NCBI RefSeq assembly: GCF_028748145.1 | Contig: NZ_CP118181.1 | Location: 124,001 to 188,000 of the forward strand | Direction of reading: 5' to 3' | DNA from: Entomospira culicis | GTDB lineage: Bacteria; Spirochaetota; Spirochaetia; WRBN01 | Length of the DNA stretch: 64,000 bases | Shown here: positions 1-7,991 of the stretch, in pieces | Layout: every line of letters begins with the position of its first letter | Position numbering within the stretch: the stretch's first letter is position 1 | Position numbers and translations under genes: made by a program | The notes under the pieces: generated by a model | What the model was told of the DNA's origin: nothing | The model's input: only the letters and a program-made list of their open reading frames with translations | Databases searched by the model: none

Positions 1-1
1 C

Positions 2-319
2 GCAAATGACATCGAACTTGCTATTTCGGAGTGGTTTTTTGAGAAAGGCATCTTGGCTTTAAGTGAGCAGAACCCTATCGATCAGGTGGGGATAGAGCTT
101 GCGCAGTATATGGCTCAACAGATGGGTGCGAGCGCATTTATTCTCTGGAATGTAAGAAGTAATGGTGATTTTCTTTTGATGATGTATACAATTAATGGTC
201 AGCTTATTGGTGAAGTGAAGGAGTCTCTAAATGTGCGCGATACCGCAACGTTATCTCGCTTAATGAAGAGACTTGATCCTTTTTTAACCGAGCAGACTCG
301 TACGTTAGGCTTAGGATAG
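2..319 (+). CDS. C-terminal part of an unknown protein (cut by window start)
   Basis: The reading frame is open from base 2, so this is the 3' end of a longer gene that begins outside the window. The visible part is 105 residues. The internal TTG at 53 is not needed as a start. The segment has the pattern of a small alpha/beta domain (QMGASAFILWNVRSNGDFLL, then a TINGQLIGEV strand pair, then a helix ending in a short tail). This loosely resembles the CsgG/FlgO/LpoB-type fold, in which a helix precedes strands ending in a 'tG.iv' turn. That resemblance is by eye only and no function is claimed. It lies 36 nt before the SPOR-domain gene on the same strand and is probably co-transcribed with it. 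Confidence 0.6.
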   Translation, partial: ANDIELAISEWFFEKGILALSEQNPIDQVGIELAQYMAQQMGASAFILWNVRSNGDFLLMMYTINGQLIGEVKESLNVRDTATLSRLMKRLDPFLTEQTRTLGLG

Positions 320-355
320 AGAGACGAAAAATTGGCGCAAGAGTGTAAGGGTAAC

Positions 356-1834
356 ATGCAAATCAATGTCGAATGGGTACATATTAAACATTATCTAGCT
401 CTCTTGGGCTTGGGTTTTCTGCTCTTTGGTGGGTTTATGGTTCTCTCGGGACAGAGCCAAGAGGAAGAGGCGAGTTTTTATCCAAGATTTGTCGTGGCGC
501 GCCTAGCCTCTTTTGACTTTTTTGGTGAACCCGAGATTGAGGTGATTATTGAGGATGCCGAGGCGCGACCACCTGCAGGCAGTGATGAAGTTATTGACCC
601 CAATGAGGTGATTGATGAGATTGAGGAAGAGACGAAGGATAGGACATCTGATGAAGGTAATCCTTCTACAGATGATACTATAGAGGACACTACCCCAGAT
701 GCGGTTGATCCTCCCATAGAGAATCCCCTAACAGAGGATACTACCACACCGCCGGTTACTCCGCCTGTGGAGAATCCGCCCTTACCTGATAAGAATAACG
801 CCGATGCGGTTGTACGAGATAATCCCCAAGAGCGCACGATGACGGGAAGTCGTTGGTTTACTGAGGGCGATCGCACGAATACCGAGGAGCGCGTGCGTAG
901 TTGGAGCCGAAATCCAGGGCCGCGTCCGATTCCTGATGAAGGAGATGATAAGAGTGGAGATACGGGTGCAACAGATACGGAAAATTCTACGCCGACCGAT
1001 GAGCATTCGGATGATGGATCCTTGCCTTCTGCGGAAGCCAATGGTGCTCCCCAACGCTCCGATCCTAATAGTGTTGCGTTGATTACGCTAGTTCCATCGC
1101 CGGCCACAGGTGATTCTTCCGATGAGGAATGGGAGTATGATATCATTGATGGACCTCACTTAGATGGTGTAGATGGCACGGGGGAAGATCTCTTACCATC
1201 TGGTAGTGATAAGCCCAAGGACGACTGGCATCCTGTAGATGGACCTCACTTAGATGGTGTAGATGGCACGGGGGAAGATCTCTTACCATCTGGTAGTGAT
1301 AAGCCCAAGGACGACTGGCATCCTGTAGATGGGCCTCACTTAGATGGTGTAGATGGCAAGGATGAAGATCTCTTACCCTCGGGCAGTGGTAAGCCCAAGG
1401 ACGATTGGCATCCTGTAGATGGACCTCACTTGGATGGCGTAGATGGCAAGGATGAAGATATCTTACCCTCGGGCAGTGATAAGCCCAAAGATCCGATTAC
1501 CCCAGATCCTAAACCGATTCTGGATAATCCTTGGAGTACCTTGCCCCTGATTGATCAACAATTTTTAGCGCCTTATTGGCAAGCTGAACTGGAAGAGGGT
1601 TTTTATATTCAAGTCTTTGCGACGATTCAACCATTAAAGTTACGTGCCCAGATCGAGCGTCATCGCGCTAATTTACCGCTAGTGATCACCGGAACCTATG
1701 GACGACTTGGGATGATGAATCGTCTCTTAGTAGGACCCTTAAAAGCCGATGAGTTAGGAGCGGTGGAGCATCAACTGCGCTTAAATGGCGTGAGAGATTC
1801 CTTCTTAGTTTCGGTTAAGAGCCAGCGTTCTTAG
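356..1834 (+). CDS. membrane-anchored SPOR-domain protein with acidic repeat linker
   Basis: About 492 residues. An N-terminal hydrophobic segment (roughly residues 11-32) anchors it in the inner membrane. A long acidic, Pro/Thr-rich, low-complexity linker follows, containing four 30-residue repeats (see repeat feature). The C-terminal ~75 residues (GFYIQVFATI ... LVGPL ... ) look like a SPOR domain, a family that binds denuded septal peptidoglycan, so a division or wall role is likely. I chose ATG 356, with AGGG about 5 nt upstream, over TTG 332; the latter would add eight residues and has no clear Shine-Dalgarno. The stop is 9 nt before cdaA, indicating one operon. The long Ser-rich frame antisense to the linker is a composition shadow. 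Confidence 0.8.
   Translation: MQINVEWVHIKHYLALLGLGFLLFGGFMVLSGQSQEEEASFYPRFVVARLASFDFFGEPEIEVIIEDAEARPPAGSDEVIDPNEVIDEIEEETKDRTSDEGNPSTDDTIEDTTPDAVDPPIENPLTEDTTTPPVTPPVENPPLPDKNNADAVVRDNPQERTMTGSRWFTEGDRTNTEERVRSWSRNPGPRPIPDEGDDKSGDTGATDTENSTPTDEHSDDGSLPSAEANGAPQRSDPNSVALITLVPSPATGDSSDEEWEYDIIDGPHLDGVDGTGEDLLPSGSDKPKDDWHPVDGPHLDGVDGTGEDLLPSGSDKPKDDWHPVDGPHLDGVDGKDEDLLPSGSGKPKDDWHPVDGPHLDGVDGKDEDILPSGSDKPKDPITPDPKPILDNPWSTLPLIDQQFLAPYWQAELEEGFYIQVFATIQPLKLRAQIERHRANLPLVITGTYGRLGMMNRLLVGPLKADELGAVEHQLRLNGVRDSFLVSVKSQRS
1151..1490 (+). repeat. four tandem 90-bp repeats inside the SPOR protein gene
   Basis: Units start at 1151, 1241, 1331 and 1421; the last is partial at about 70 bp. Units 1 and 2 are identical base for base over 90 bp. 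Units 3 and 4 differ at a few positions (for example ACG GGG becomes AAG GAT). Each encodes a 30-residue acidic block starting GPHLDGVDG. The length is a multiple of three, so copy-number change keeps the frame. Confidence 0.95.
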
Positions 1835-1843
1835 GATATCCGC

Positions 1844-2656
1844 ATGGATAGTTGGCTTAATGAGACGCTCTTTTTTAGGAATTTTTTGCGTCCATTACTG
1901 GACATTGGTATCTTATCGGCAATATTTTATTACTTTTATCGATATGTTTTACGTAGCTATGGTCAATCTCTTTTTCGTGGAATTCGTGGTCCTTTGGCGA
2001 TATTTTTGGTGGCATACCTCTTTCAGCTAGAAACGTTGCTGTGGATTTATCGCCTGATTAGCCCTTTTCTAATTATTGCGGTGGCACTAATTTTTCAGCC
2101 GGAATTGCGAAAGATGTTGGCGAAGATTGGGCGTCAGGGGTGGAGTCGTCGTGAGCAGGAGGCCTCGGCGGAGAAGGTTGATATGATTTTCACTTCACTT
2201 GCTTCTCTGGCCGAACAACGACGTGGTGCTTTGGTGGTCTTTACGCGAACATTGACCTTACGCGACATTGCCGATACGGGCACGCGTTTAGAGGCGGAGG
2301 TATCCGGCGCGCTCTTAACGACAATTTTTGCGCATGATACGTTATTACACGATGGCGCGGTGATTATTCATCATGGACGGATTATGGCTGCGGGTTGCTT
2401 TTTGCCTTTAAGTAAGCAGGATAATTTACGTAAAAGTTTTGGTACGCGCCATCGGGCGGCGCTGGGCGTTAGTGAAGAGAGCGACGCACTTGTCTTAATT
2501 GTGAGTGAGGAGAGTGGGGCGATTAGTCTCGCCGTTGAGGGCGTACTTTATTATGATCGTAAAGTGGATGAGCTCAAAAATCTCGTTCGTTCTCTTTTGC
2601 AGAACCAAGCCAATGAGGATGATTTTCGTAACTTTTTTGTCGAAAGGCTTGAATAA
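1844..2656 (+). CDS. cdaA: diadenylate cyclase CdaA (c-di-AMP synthase)
   Basis: 270 residues. Three hydrophobic segments (about residues 16-36, 45-60 and 68-85) place it in the inner membrane, followed by a cytoplasmic DAC (DisA_N) domain at about 110-260. The two family signature motifs are present: DGA at 170-172 and GTRHRAA at 200-206, which bind metal and ATP. It condenses two ATP into cyclic di-AMP, which in other bacteria controls osmotic balance and wall homeostasis. The usual Firmicutes partners (CdaR, GlmM) are not adjacent. Here it sits between a SPOR wall-binding protein and hpt. AGGAT lies about 6 nt before the ATG. Length and architecture are typical of CdaA. Confidence 0.93.
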   Translation: MDSWLNETLFFRNFLRPLLDIGILSAIFYYFYRYVLRSYGQSLFRGIRGPLAIFLVAYLFQLETLLWIYRLISPFLIIAVALIFQPELRKMLAKIGRQGWSRREQEASAEKVDMIFTSLASLAEQRRGALVVFTRTLTLRDIADTGTRLEAEVSGALLTTIFAHDTLLHDGAVIIHHGRIMAAGCFLPLSKQDNLRKSFGTRHRAALGVSEESDALVLIVSEESGAISLAVEGVLYYDRKVDELKNLVRSLLQNQANEDDFRNFFVERLE

Positions 2657-2712
2657 AATGAAAAAAAAGGCTACACTAAACTCTTATTTATGATAGAATG
2701 TGAGGTAATAAC

Positions 2713-3243
2713 TTGTTTTTTGCACAAACAGAACCATTCATTACAGCTCCAACCTTAAAAAAACGTATTACCGAGTTAGGCGCAGAGCTGACACAACGCT
2801 ATAAAGAAGAGAAGGATTTAGTCATTATCTGCACACTTAAGGGATCAATTCTCTTTGTGGCAGATCTCATGCGCGAAATTGATTTACCTTTAGAGGTCGA
2901 TTTTATTAGCGTTGCTAGTTATCATGGTGGTCTCACCAGTGGGCAACTGCAGGTTGTGCATGGCATGACGACCCAGATTACGCATCGTCCGGTGTTAATT
3001 GTGGAGGATATTGTTGATACGGGGCGTACTCTAAAGAAGCTTAAAGAGATGATTAGCGAGGGCAATCCTAGGAGCATTGAAGTCTGTGCATTGCTGGATA
3101 AGCCTTCTCGCCGGTTGGTGGAGATTGAGGCGGATTATGTGGGCTTCACCATTGAGGATCTCTTTGTGGTGGGCTATGGGCTAGATTACCAGCAACGTTA
3201 TCGCAATTTACCTTATATTGGTGTCTTGAGCGATCCGCAGTGA
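2713..3243 (+). CDS. hpt: hypoxanthine phosphoribosyltransferase
   Basis: 176 residues, a normal length for bacterial Hpt. It transfers phosphoribose from PRPP to hypoxanthine or guanine in purine salvage. The PRPP-binding loop VEDIVDTGRTL is at about residues 97-107, and the early ICTLKGSILF segment matches the family's PPi loop. It starts with TTG at 2713, preceded by GTGAGGT about 7 nt upstream; no in-frame ATG lies near. Its TGA overlaps the GTG start of the next gene, so the two are translationally coupled. A TATGAT at 2689-2694 may be a -10 box, but no convincing -35 box sits 17 bp upstream. Confidence 0.93.
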   Translation: MFFAQTEPFITAPTLKKRITELGAELTQRYKEEKDLVIICTLKGSILFVADLMREIDLPLEVDFISVASYHGGLTSGQLQVVHGMTTQITHRPVLIVEDIVDTGRTLKKLKEMISEGNPRSIEVCALLDKPSRRLVEIEADYVGFTIEDLFVVGYGLDYQQRYRNLPYIGVLSDPQ

Positions 3244-4430
3244 GTCTTGATGAGCATGTATTGCCCGACTTAATCGAAGCCTTTGAGCGCGGATTTGGTA
3301 AAGCTGATCTCCTTTTTAAACGGCGTATCCGTCGCTATCATTTAACCAAAGAGGCAAGGTTTTTGGTCATGGATTATTTTTACCATTATCTACGCTATCG
3401 TATCTTACTGCAACAAGCTAGTCGAAGTATTGGTATGGATATTCTTACATTAATTGTTATGCACTATGAAGATAGCGTGGATGATGTTTATCGTTCTTGG
3501 TGGCAATCGTTAGAGAAACGCGAGCAACAACGCTTGCTTCTCTCGGTGGATGATTGGGGTTTTCGTCAGATTGAGGCAGTGTATAGTGAGCGTTTGGATG
3601 CATTGATTGATTATGTGCAGGGGCGCGCGCCGACGACGCTGTTGGTGCTTTTACGACGGAATGCGAGCGATGTCGTGAGAGAGCATTTAATAGAGCGTGG
3701 GGTGCAAGTTGATCCTTTGTTGATGTCAAGTGCGCTCTGGGTGCGCGGTAGAATCCGTGATGAGGCGGATATCTTTTTTGACGTGCAAGATCACTCTTCG
3801 CAATTGATGGCGCTTTTCGTTTCGCAACAAACCTCTAAAATTTTAGACTACTGTGCAGGCTACGGCGGAAAAGGTATTGCGATGGCAACGATCTGGCCGC
3901 ATATTGAACTCACTGCGAGTGATATTCGCCAAGAGCTTAAAGCGACCGTGGTTGAGCGTGCCAAGCGCGCTGGCATTAAGTTTCGCTGGAAGAGTCAAAA
4001 AGAGCTTGCGAAGAGTCTCTATCCGCTGGTAGTCGTTGACGCACCTTGCTCGGGCAGTGGCGTATGGCGACGCAACCCTGAAGATCGCTATCGTTTTGGG
4101 CAATCCCAAGTGAAAACCTTGAGCGATAAGCAACTCGATATTCTTTTGCAAGCGGGTAAATTGGTCGAGAGCGGAGGGGAGCTTCTCTATATTACTTGTA
4201 GCCTCTATCCTATCGAGAATGAGGATGTGATTGAACGCTTTTTAGCCAAAACTAGTCAATTTTCTATTGTTCCTGCAGAAAGACGATTAAGAGAAAATTG
4301 CCAAATCCTTGGTATCAATCATGAGGCTATCGAGCATCTTCTCATACCAGAAAGTTACCCGTATCTACGTATTGCTCCTCAAGTTAATGGCGGCGACCTC
4401 TTCTTTGCCTGCTTGCTCAAAAAGAGCTAA
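3240..4430 (+). CDS. RsmB/NOP-family RNA cytosine-C5 methyltransferase
   Basis: 396 residues. The N-terminal half is helical. The C-terminal half is a SAM-dependent Rossmann methyltransferase with motif I DYCAGYGGKG (about residue 202), motif IV DAPCSGSG and motif VI YITCSLYP. The two cysteines in motifs IV and VI are the release and catalytic residues of RNA m5C methyltransferases. The target (16S or 23S rRNA, or tRNA) cannot be read from the sequence, so no symbol is given. The GTG start at 3240 overlaps the hpt stop by four bases. It converges with the HAD gene 19 nt downstream. Confidence 0.85.
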   Translation: MSLDEHVLPDLIEAFERGFGKADLLFKRRIRRYHLTKEARFLVMDYFYHYLRYRILLQQASRSIGMDILTLIVMHYEDSVDDVYRSWWQSLEKREQQRLLLSVDDWGFRQIEAVYSERLDALIDYVQGRAPTTLLVLLRRNASDVVREHLIERGVQVDPLLMSSALWVRGRIRDEADIFFDVQDHSSQLMALFVSQQTSKILDYCAGYGGKGIAMATIWPHIELTASDIRQELKATVVERAKRAGIKFRWKSQKELAKSLYPLVVVDAPCSGSGVWRRNPEDRYRFGQSQVKTLSDKQLDILLQAGKLVESGGELLYITCSLYPIENEDVIERFLAKTSQFSIVPAERRLRENCQILGINHEAIEHLLIPESYPYLRIAPQVNGGDLFFACLLKKS

Positions 4431-4449
4431 CCTGCATCATGCTATGCGT

Positions 4450-5112
4450 TTAATGTGTTTCACAGTAGGTAAAGACCGTATCGATATCGAGGTTATGAGG
4501 CGTATCAAAGAGAAGGTCGGCGTTGTCGAAGGTATGCTGACTACTAAAGCGTGGGTCGGGGAGCATGAGCACGGGCATGTTGGCGTTTTGTGCGGCCATA
4601 TAACCGGGGTAGCTATCTTCTAGTACGAGGGCTTTGTCTGGGGATACTTGTAGAATTTTGGCTACGCGTAGGAAGAGATCGGGGGAAGGTTTTCCGGCGG
4701 GGTCGTCCTCAGAGGAGTAGTAGGCATCGCCAAAAATGGTATCGATACCAAAGAGCTTGGAGACTTTTTTTAGTAATGTGAGGTGCGAGCCACTGGCAAT
4801 GGCGATGGTATAGCCTCTTTCCTTGGCTTGTTTGGCAAGTGCGATGGTTTTTGGATAGGGATGGACGTGATTGGGTGCAATCTTCATGAAGGCATCTTCA
4901 AAGCGTTCGACCAGTTCTTCGATGGTGTGGGGTAATGATGGATGGGTGGCTTTGAGGGCTTGCAAGAAGTCGAGCAGACCTTTCCCGACAAAATTTCCAG
5001 CAGGAGCGCCCACGCTTAGGCTTTGAAGAAAGGCGTGGGTGGCTAAGGTGTGCGCCATCTCGGAGTCGACGAGTGTGCCATCAAAATCAAAAATAAGGGT
5101 GTTAATTGCCAT
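4450..5112 (-). CDS. HAD-superfamily phosphatase (beta-phosphoglucomutase-like)
   Basis: 220 residues. HAD motif I is DFDGTLVD near the N-terminus, with Asp9 as nucleophile and Asp11 as acid/base. Motif II is in IAIASGS, motif III is the Lys in GKPSPDLF, and motif IV is VLEDSYPG. An alpha-helical cap lies between motifs I and II, as in the HAD-IA subfamily (sugar-phosphate phosphatases and phosphoglycolate phosphatase relatives). The substrate is unknown. A GAGGAG Shine-Dalgarno lies inside the end of the upstream permease gene, and the two frames overlap by 11 nt, so they are coupled. Confidence 0.85.
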   Translation of the reverse strand: MAINTLIFDFDGTLVDSEMAHTLATHAFLQSLSVGAPAGNFVGKGLLDFLQALKATHPSLPHTIEELVERFEDAFMKIAPNHVHPYPKTIALAKQAKERGYTIAIASGSHLTLLKKVSKLFGIDTIFGDAYYSSEDDPAGKPSPDLFLRVAKILQVSPDKALVLEDSYPGYMAAQNANMPVLMLPDPRFSSQHTFDNADLLFDTPHNLDIDTVFTYCETH

Positions 5113-6226
5113 GCTTTGGCTCCTCTTTTGTTTCTATAATAATTTCTTGACGCTTAAGCCCCATGAGCTTGGCAAGATTACGGGTGCTATCAAATTTGTG
5201 GAGAATAATTTTGATAAGAACAGTGGCGGGAATACTCAAGAACATGCCAGGAATGCCCCAAATTGCGCCCCAAATCGAAAGACTAATAAGCACCAGAGAG
5301 GGGCTGATATCGAGTGATTTGCCTTGCATGCGTGGGTCGATGATGTTACCGAAGATGACTTGAATAAGAGGCATGGCGATAAGATTTGTAAAGAGCGGAA
5401 CGGGCATGCTATAAAATTGTAAAATCGATGCGAGGATAATACCGATAACCACCACTGCCGAACCGATGACAGGAATATAGTTGAGCAAGAAGCCAAGCAG
5501 ACCCCACATCATGGCAAATTTGAGACCAGTAATAGATGCGACAATGAAGATGGCAACCCCTGTCATGATACTTACTAGTGTTTTTACGTAAAGATAGCGC
5601 CCGATCTGTACGGAAATTTCCTCGCCAAGATCAGAAAAATTCTTGGCGGATTGGCTACCCATTACGTGAAGGACTACACTGGAAAAGTCATGGGATTCCA
5701 TCAAAAAGAAGACACTGAAGAGGGTGATCATAAAGACAGAGGAGAAGAAGGTAAGTCCAGAGTTGGTAAAGTTGAGAATCGTGGTGGAGAGTTCGCTAAT
5801 GAAACGATTGAGTAGCGCAGAGATGGAGAATGTTTGGCGTACTGCTTCTTGATCGATATTAAAGTGAGCTAGGGTGTTGGTTAAAAAGTCCGATTCTAAT
5901 AAGTCATTAATCATGATCGTAGCACGCGGAGTGAGGTTAGCAATATAGCTAAAAAACTCCGAGAGGCTGGCAATCACAATGAGGAGTAATAGGGCTATAA
6001 TAAGTAAAGAAATGCTTACTGCCAAAATGATAGCAAGGATGCGAGGAATTTTGATGGCAACCATCTTGCGCACGATTGGCTCTAAGAAGGCGGCAAAGAG
6101 TAGCGCTACAATAATCGGAATAAAGACAGAAGAGAGAAAGTGCAAGGTGTAGGCAACGGCCAATACTGCCAGTACAATTAACGAGATCGATCCTGATTTG
6201 GGCATTTTACCCGAAGGTGATAGCAT
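5102..6226 (-). CDS. AI-2E family transporter (polytopic membrane protein)
   Basis: 374 residues with about eight hydrophobic segments: two N-terminal helices, a hydrophilic periplasmic region around residues 95-150, and a C-terminal bundle containing the conserved NYIPVIG and PxxIQ-like patterns of the AI-2E/UPF0118 family. Known members act in AI-2 export or as Na+/H+ antiporters, so the substrate cannot be assigned. I moved the start to ATG 6226, where AGGAGG (6234-6239) sits 7 nt upstream. The longer frame to 6262 would place the Shine-Dalgarno inside the coding region. It is followed by the overlapping HAD gene. Confidence 0.82.
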   Translation of the reverse strand: MLSPSGKMPKSGSISLIVLAVLAVAYTLHFLSSVFIPIIVALLFAAFLEPIVRKMVAIKIPRILAIILAVSISLLIIALLLLIVIASLSEFFSYIANLTPRATIMINDLLESDFLTNTLAHFNIDQEAVRQTFSISALLNRFISELSTTILNFTNSGLTFFSSVFMITLFSVFFLMESHDFSSVVLHVMGSQSAKNFSDLGEEISVQIGRYLYVKTLVSIMTGVAIFIVASITGLKFAMMWGLLGFLLNYIPVIGSAVVVIGIILASILQFYSMPVPLFTNLIAMPLIQVIFGNIIDPRMQGKSLDISPSLVLISLSIWGAIWGIPGMFLSIPATVLIKIILHKFDSTRNLAKLMGLKRQEIIIETKEEPKHGN

Positions 6227-6316
6227 AAACAATCCTCCTATAGCTACCGTTGTGTTAGGCACTTCCTAGTATAAGCGTTAATGCTGATAAAAGCAAGTGA
6301 TTTTGGTCATCTTCTT

Positions 6317-7921
6317 TTACTGGTATAAACGAAGGAGCTCTTGCAACCGCGTTTTTCCTAGAGTGAAGAGAAAATTGATGAGTCTGGGACCTTTTTCTTG
6401 TCCTAGTAGGGCGCGATAAATGGTGGTAAACATGAGCGCGCTATCGATTTCCATCTCTTTGGCGATGTTGTAGAGTTTGATGCCAAAGGTCTCTTCGTTG
6501 TCGATATCGAGTGCGGGGAGAATGGCGATAAGACGGGTGAGGATGGCTTGTTCGACGCTATTTAATTGCCAGTCGGCGGGTTTGGTTGTTTGTAGGGTAA
6601 AGGTAAATTCGGCTGGAGCGCAATTTTGAATCCAGTTCCACGCGCAGATGGCACGGGTTTTTACCTTATCGCGCTGATGCACGGGGAGGTCGTGGAGGTG
6701 GGCGAGGGTCGCCTCGATGTCGCCTGCATGGATTTGTAAGAGGGTGGTGAGGTGGCGAAAGGGCACTTGATAGGGCATGGTGGCTTCGGGTTTATCCAGC
6801 TGGCTAAGCTCGTAAATGCGCGCTTCTTTCGCCCACTTTTTGAATTTTTTGTCCTCGAGGGAAGCAGGTTTTTGTTGATAGTAGCTACGCTCACAGCGGT
6901 CGTAATCCTCGTATATCTTAATAACGTCAAGATCGAAGCTGATAGCAAAAGAGGCGTTGGTACGCGTGCCTGCAAAGAGGTAGCGGACGATCTCGGGTTG
7001 ATAAATTTCTAGGCAGTCGCTTAGGTCGATGACCTCGCCTCCAGAGGAGGAAATTTTGCCGGTGCCTCCTTTAATGCTGACAAATTCGTACATAAAGGTT
7101 ACGGGCGCCGGCCAATTGTAGGTCTCTTGAGAGGTTAGGCGTGCGGTGTCGAAGCTCCCGCCTTCGCTGTGGTGATCTTTACCGGCGGGCTCGAAGTCGA
7201 CCTGTTCGTATGCCCAACGCATCGGCCAATCGATACGCCATGGCAGTTTGACGGAAGAGGAGGTGCGGATGTCGGTGGTGGCGTGATGGTTACAACTTTG
7301 GCAGGTGTAGGTGATATGATACTCGCCATCATAAGCCTCAACGGTGGTCTGATCGCGCTCACAAGCCTCGCAGAAGATGCTGATGGGAAACCATGCCTCT
7401 TCTAAATCATGCGTGCGGTGGGTGTTGAGTTGGGCGCGGATTGCCTCGCGCGCTTGCAGGGCGATACGCATCTGCTCGGCGTAGTGGTGGGCGCGGTACT
7501 TTTTGGATTGATAGAGGTATGTTGGATTGATGCCAACAAGCGGGAGGAGCTCCTCGACATAGACCTCATTGGCGCGGGCGTAGCTCTCTTCTTTGCCGTA
7601 GACGTCGGGGACGGCGTCGATAGGTTTGCGCAGATACTGGGCGAGAAGTTCCTGTTTAGGCATATTTTTGGGTACTTTACGAAAGACGTCGTAGTCGTCC
7701 CAGCTATAGAGGAATCGGGCGTCTTTGCCTAGATCTTTGAGGGCTTGGTAGACTAGCTGTGTGCTGATAATTTCTCTAAAGTTACCGATGTGGACAGTGC
7801 CACTGGGGGTGATACCCGAGGCGCAGGTGTATTGATCTTTTTCCCCACGTTCGCGTACAATACGATCGGCCCAAATGTCTGCCCAATGGCCGGCTAAGGT
7901 TCGTTCTTCTCGTGTCATCAT
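6317..7921 (-). CDS. lysS: class I lysyl-tRNA synthetase
   Basis: 534 residues. This is the class I (archaeal-type) LysRS, not the class II enzyme of most bacteria. The nucleotide-binding motif TPSGTVHIGN (about residues 28-37) and the KMSKS equivalent KISSS (GGTGKISSSGGEVI) are both present. It charges tRNA-Lys in the cytoplasm. This class is known from archaea, spirochaetes and some alphaproteobacteria, which is a strong taxonomic clue. The frame is open to 8314, but that stretch is antisense to lptD and does not look like protein. The first ATG of an ATG-ATG pair at 7921 fits the family's N-terminus. No Shine-Dalgarno is present, and a near-consensus promoter ends 7 nt before the ATG. Confidence 0.95.
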   Translation of the reverse strand: MMTREERTLAGHWADIWADRIVRERGEKDQYTCASGITPSGTVHIGNFREIISTQLVYQALKDLGKDARFLYSWDDYDVFRKVPKNMPKQELLAQYLRKPIDAVPDVYGKEESYARANEVYVEELLPLVGINPTYLYQSKKYRAHHYAEQMRIALQAREAIRAQLNTHRTHDLEEAWFPISIFCEACERDQTTVEAYDGEYHITYTCQSCNHHATTDIRTSSSVKLPWRIDWPMRWAYEQVDFEPAGKDHHSEGGSFDTARLTSQETYNWPAPVTFMYEFVSIKGGTGKISSSGGEVIDLSDCLEIYQPEIVRYLFAGTRTNASFAISFDLDVIKIYEDYDRCERSYYQQKPASLEDKKFKKWAKEARIYELSQLDKPEATMPYQVPFRHLTTLLQIHAGDIEATLAHLHDLPVHQRDKVKTRAICAWNWIQNCAPAEFTFTLQTTKPADWQLNSVEQAILTRLIAILPALDIDNEETFGIKLYNIAKEMEIDSALMFTTIYRALLGQEKGPRLINFLFTLGKTRLQELLRLYQ

Positions 7922-7928
7922 GGGAGTA

Positions 7929-7957
7929 ATTATAGCTAAAATTGCGTAAATTGACAA
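7929..7957 (-). promoter_or_regulatory. lysS promoter (probably leaderless transcript)
   Basis: On the minus strand: TTGTCA (7957-7952), a 17-bp spacer, then TATAAT (7934-7929). Only seven bases separate the -10 box from the ATG, so transcription should start at or within a base or two of the start codon. Confidence 0.7.
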
Positions 7958-7991
7958 GTAGTTTTGGGGGAAATCGACCGATGAGTAAGTT

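Noticed and set aside
478-1146. 222-codon ORF on the minus strand, Ser/Gly rich
   Set aside because: It is antisense to the acidic linker of the SPOR protein; its composition mirrors that low-complexity stretch, and no Shine-Dalgarno or promoter supports it.
2505-2693. 62-codon plus-strand ORF overlapping the end of cdaA
   Set aside because: Out-of-frame shadow of cdaA with a random-looking basic tail.
7409-7732. 107-codon plus-strand ORF inside lysS
   Set aside because: Antisense to conserved LysRS sequence; no start signals.
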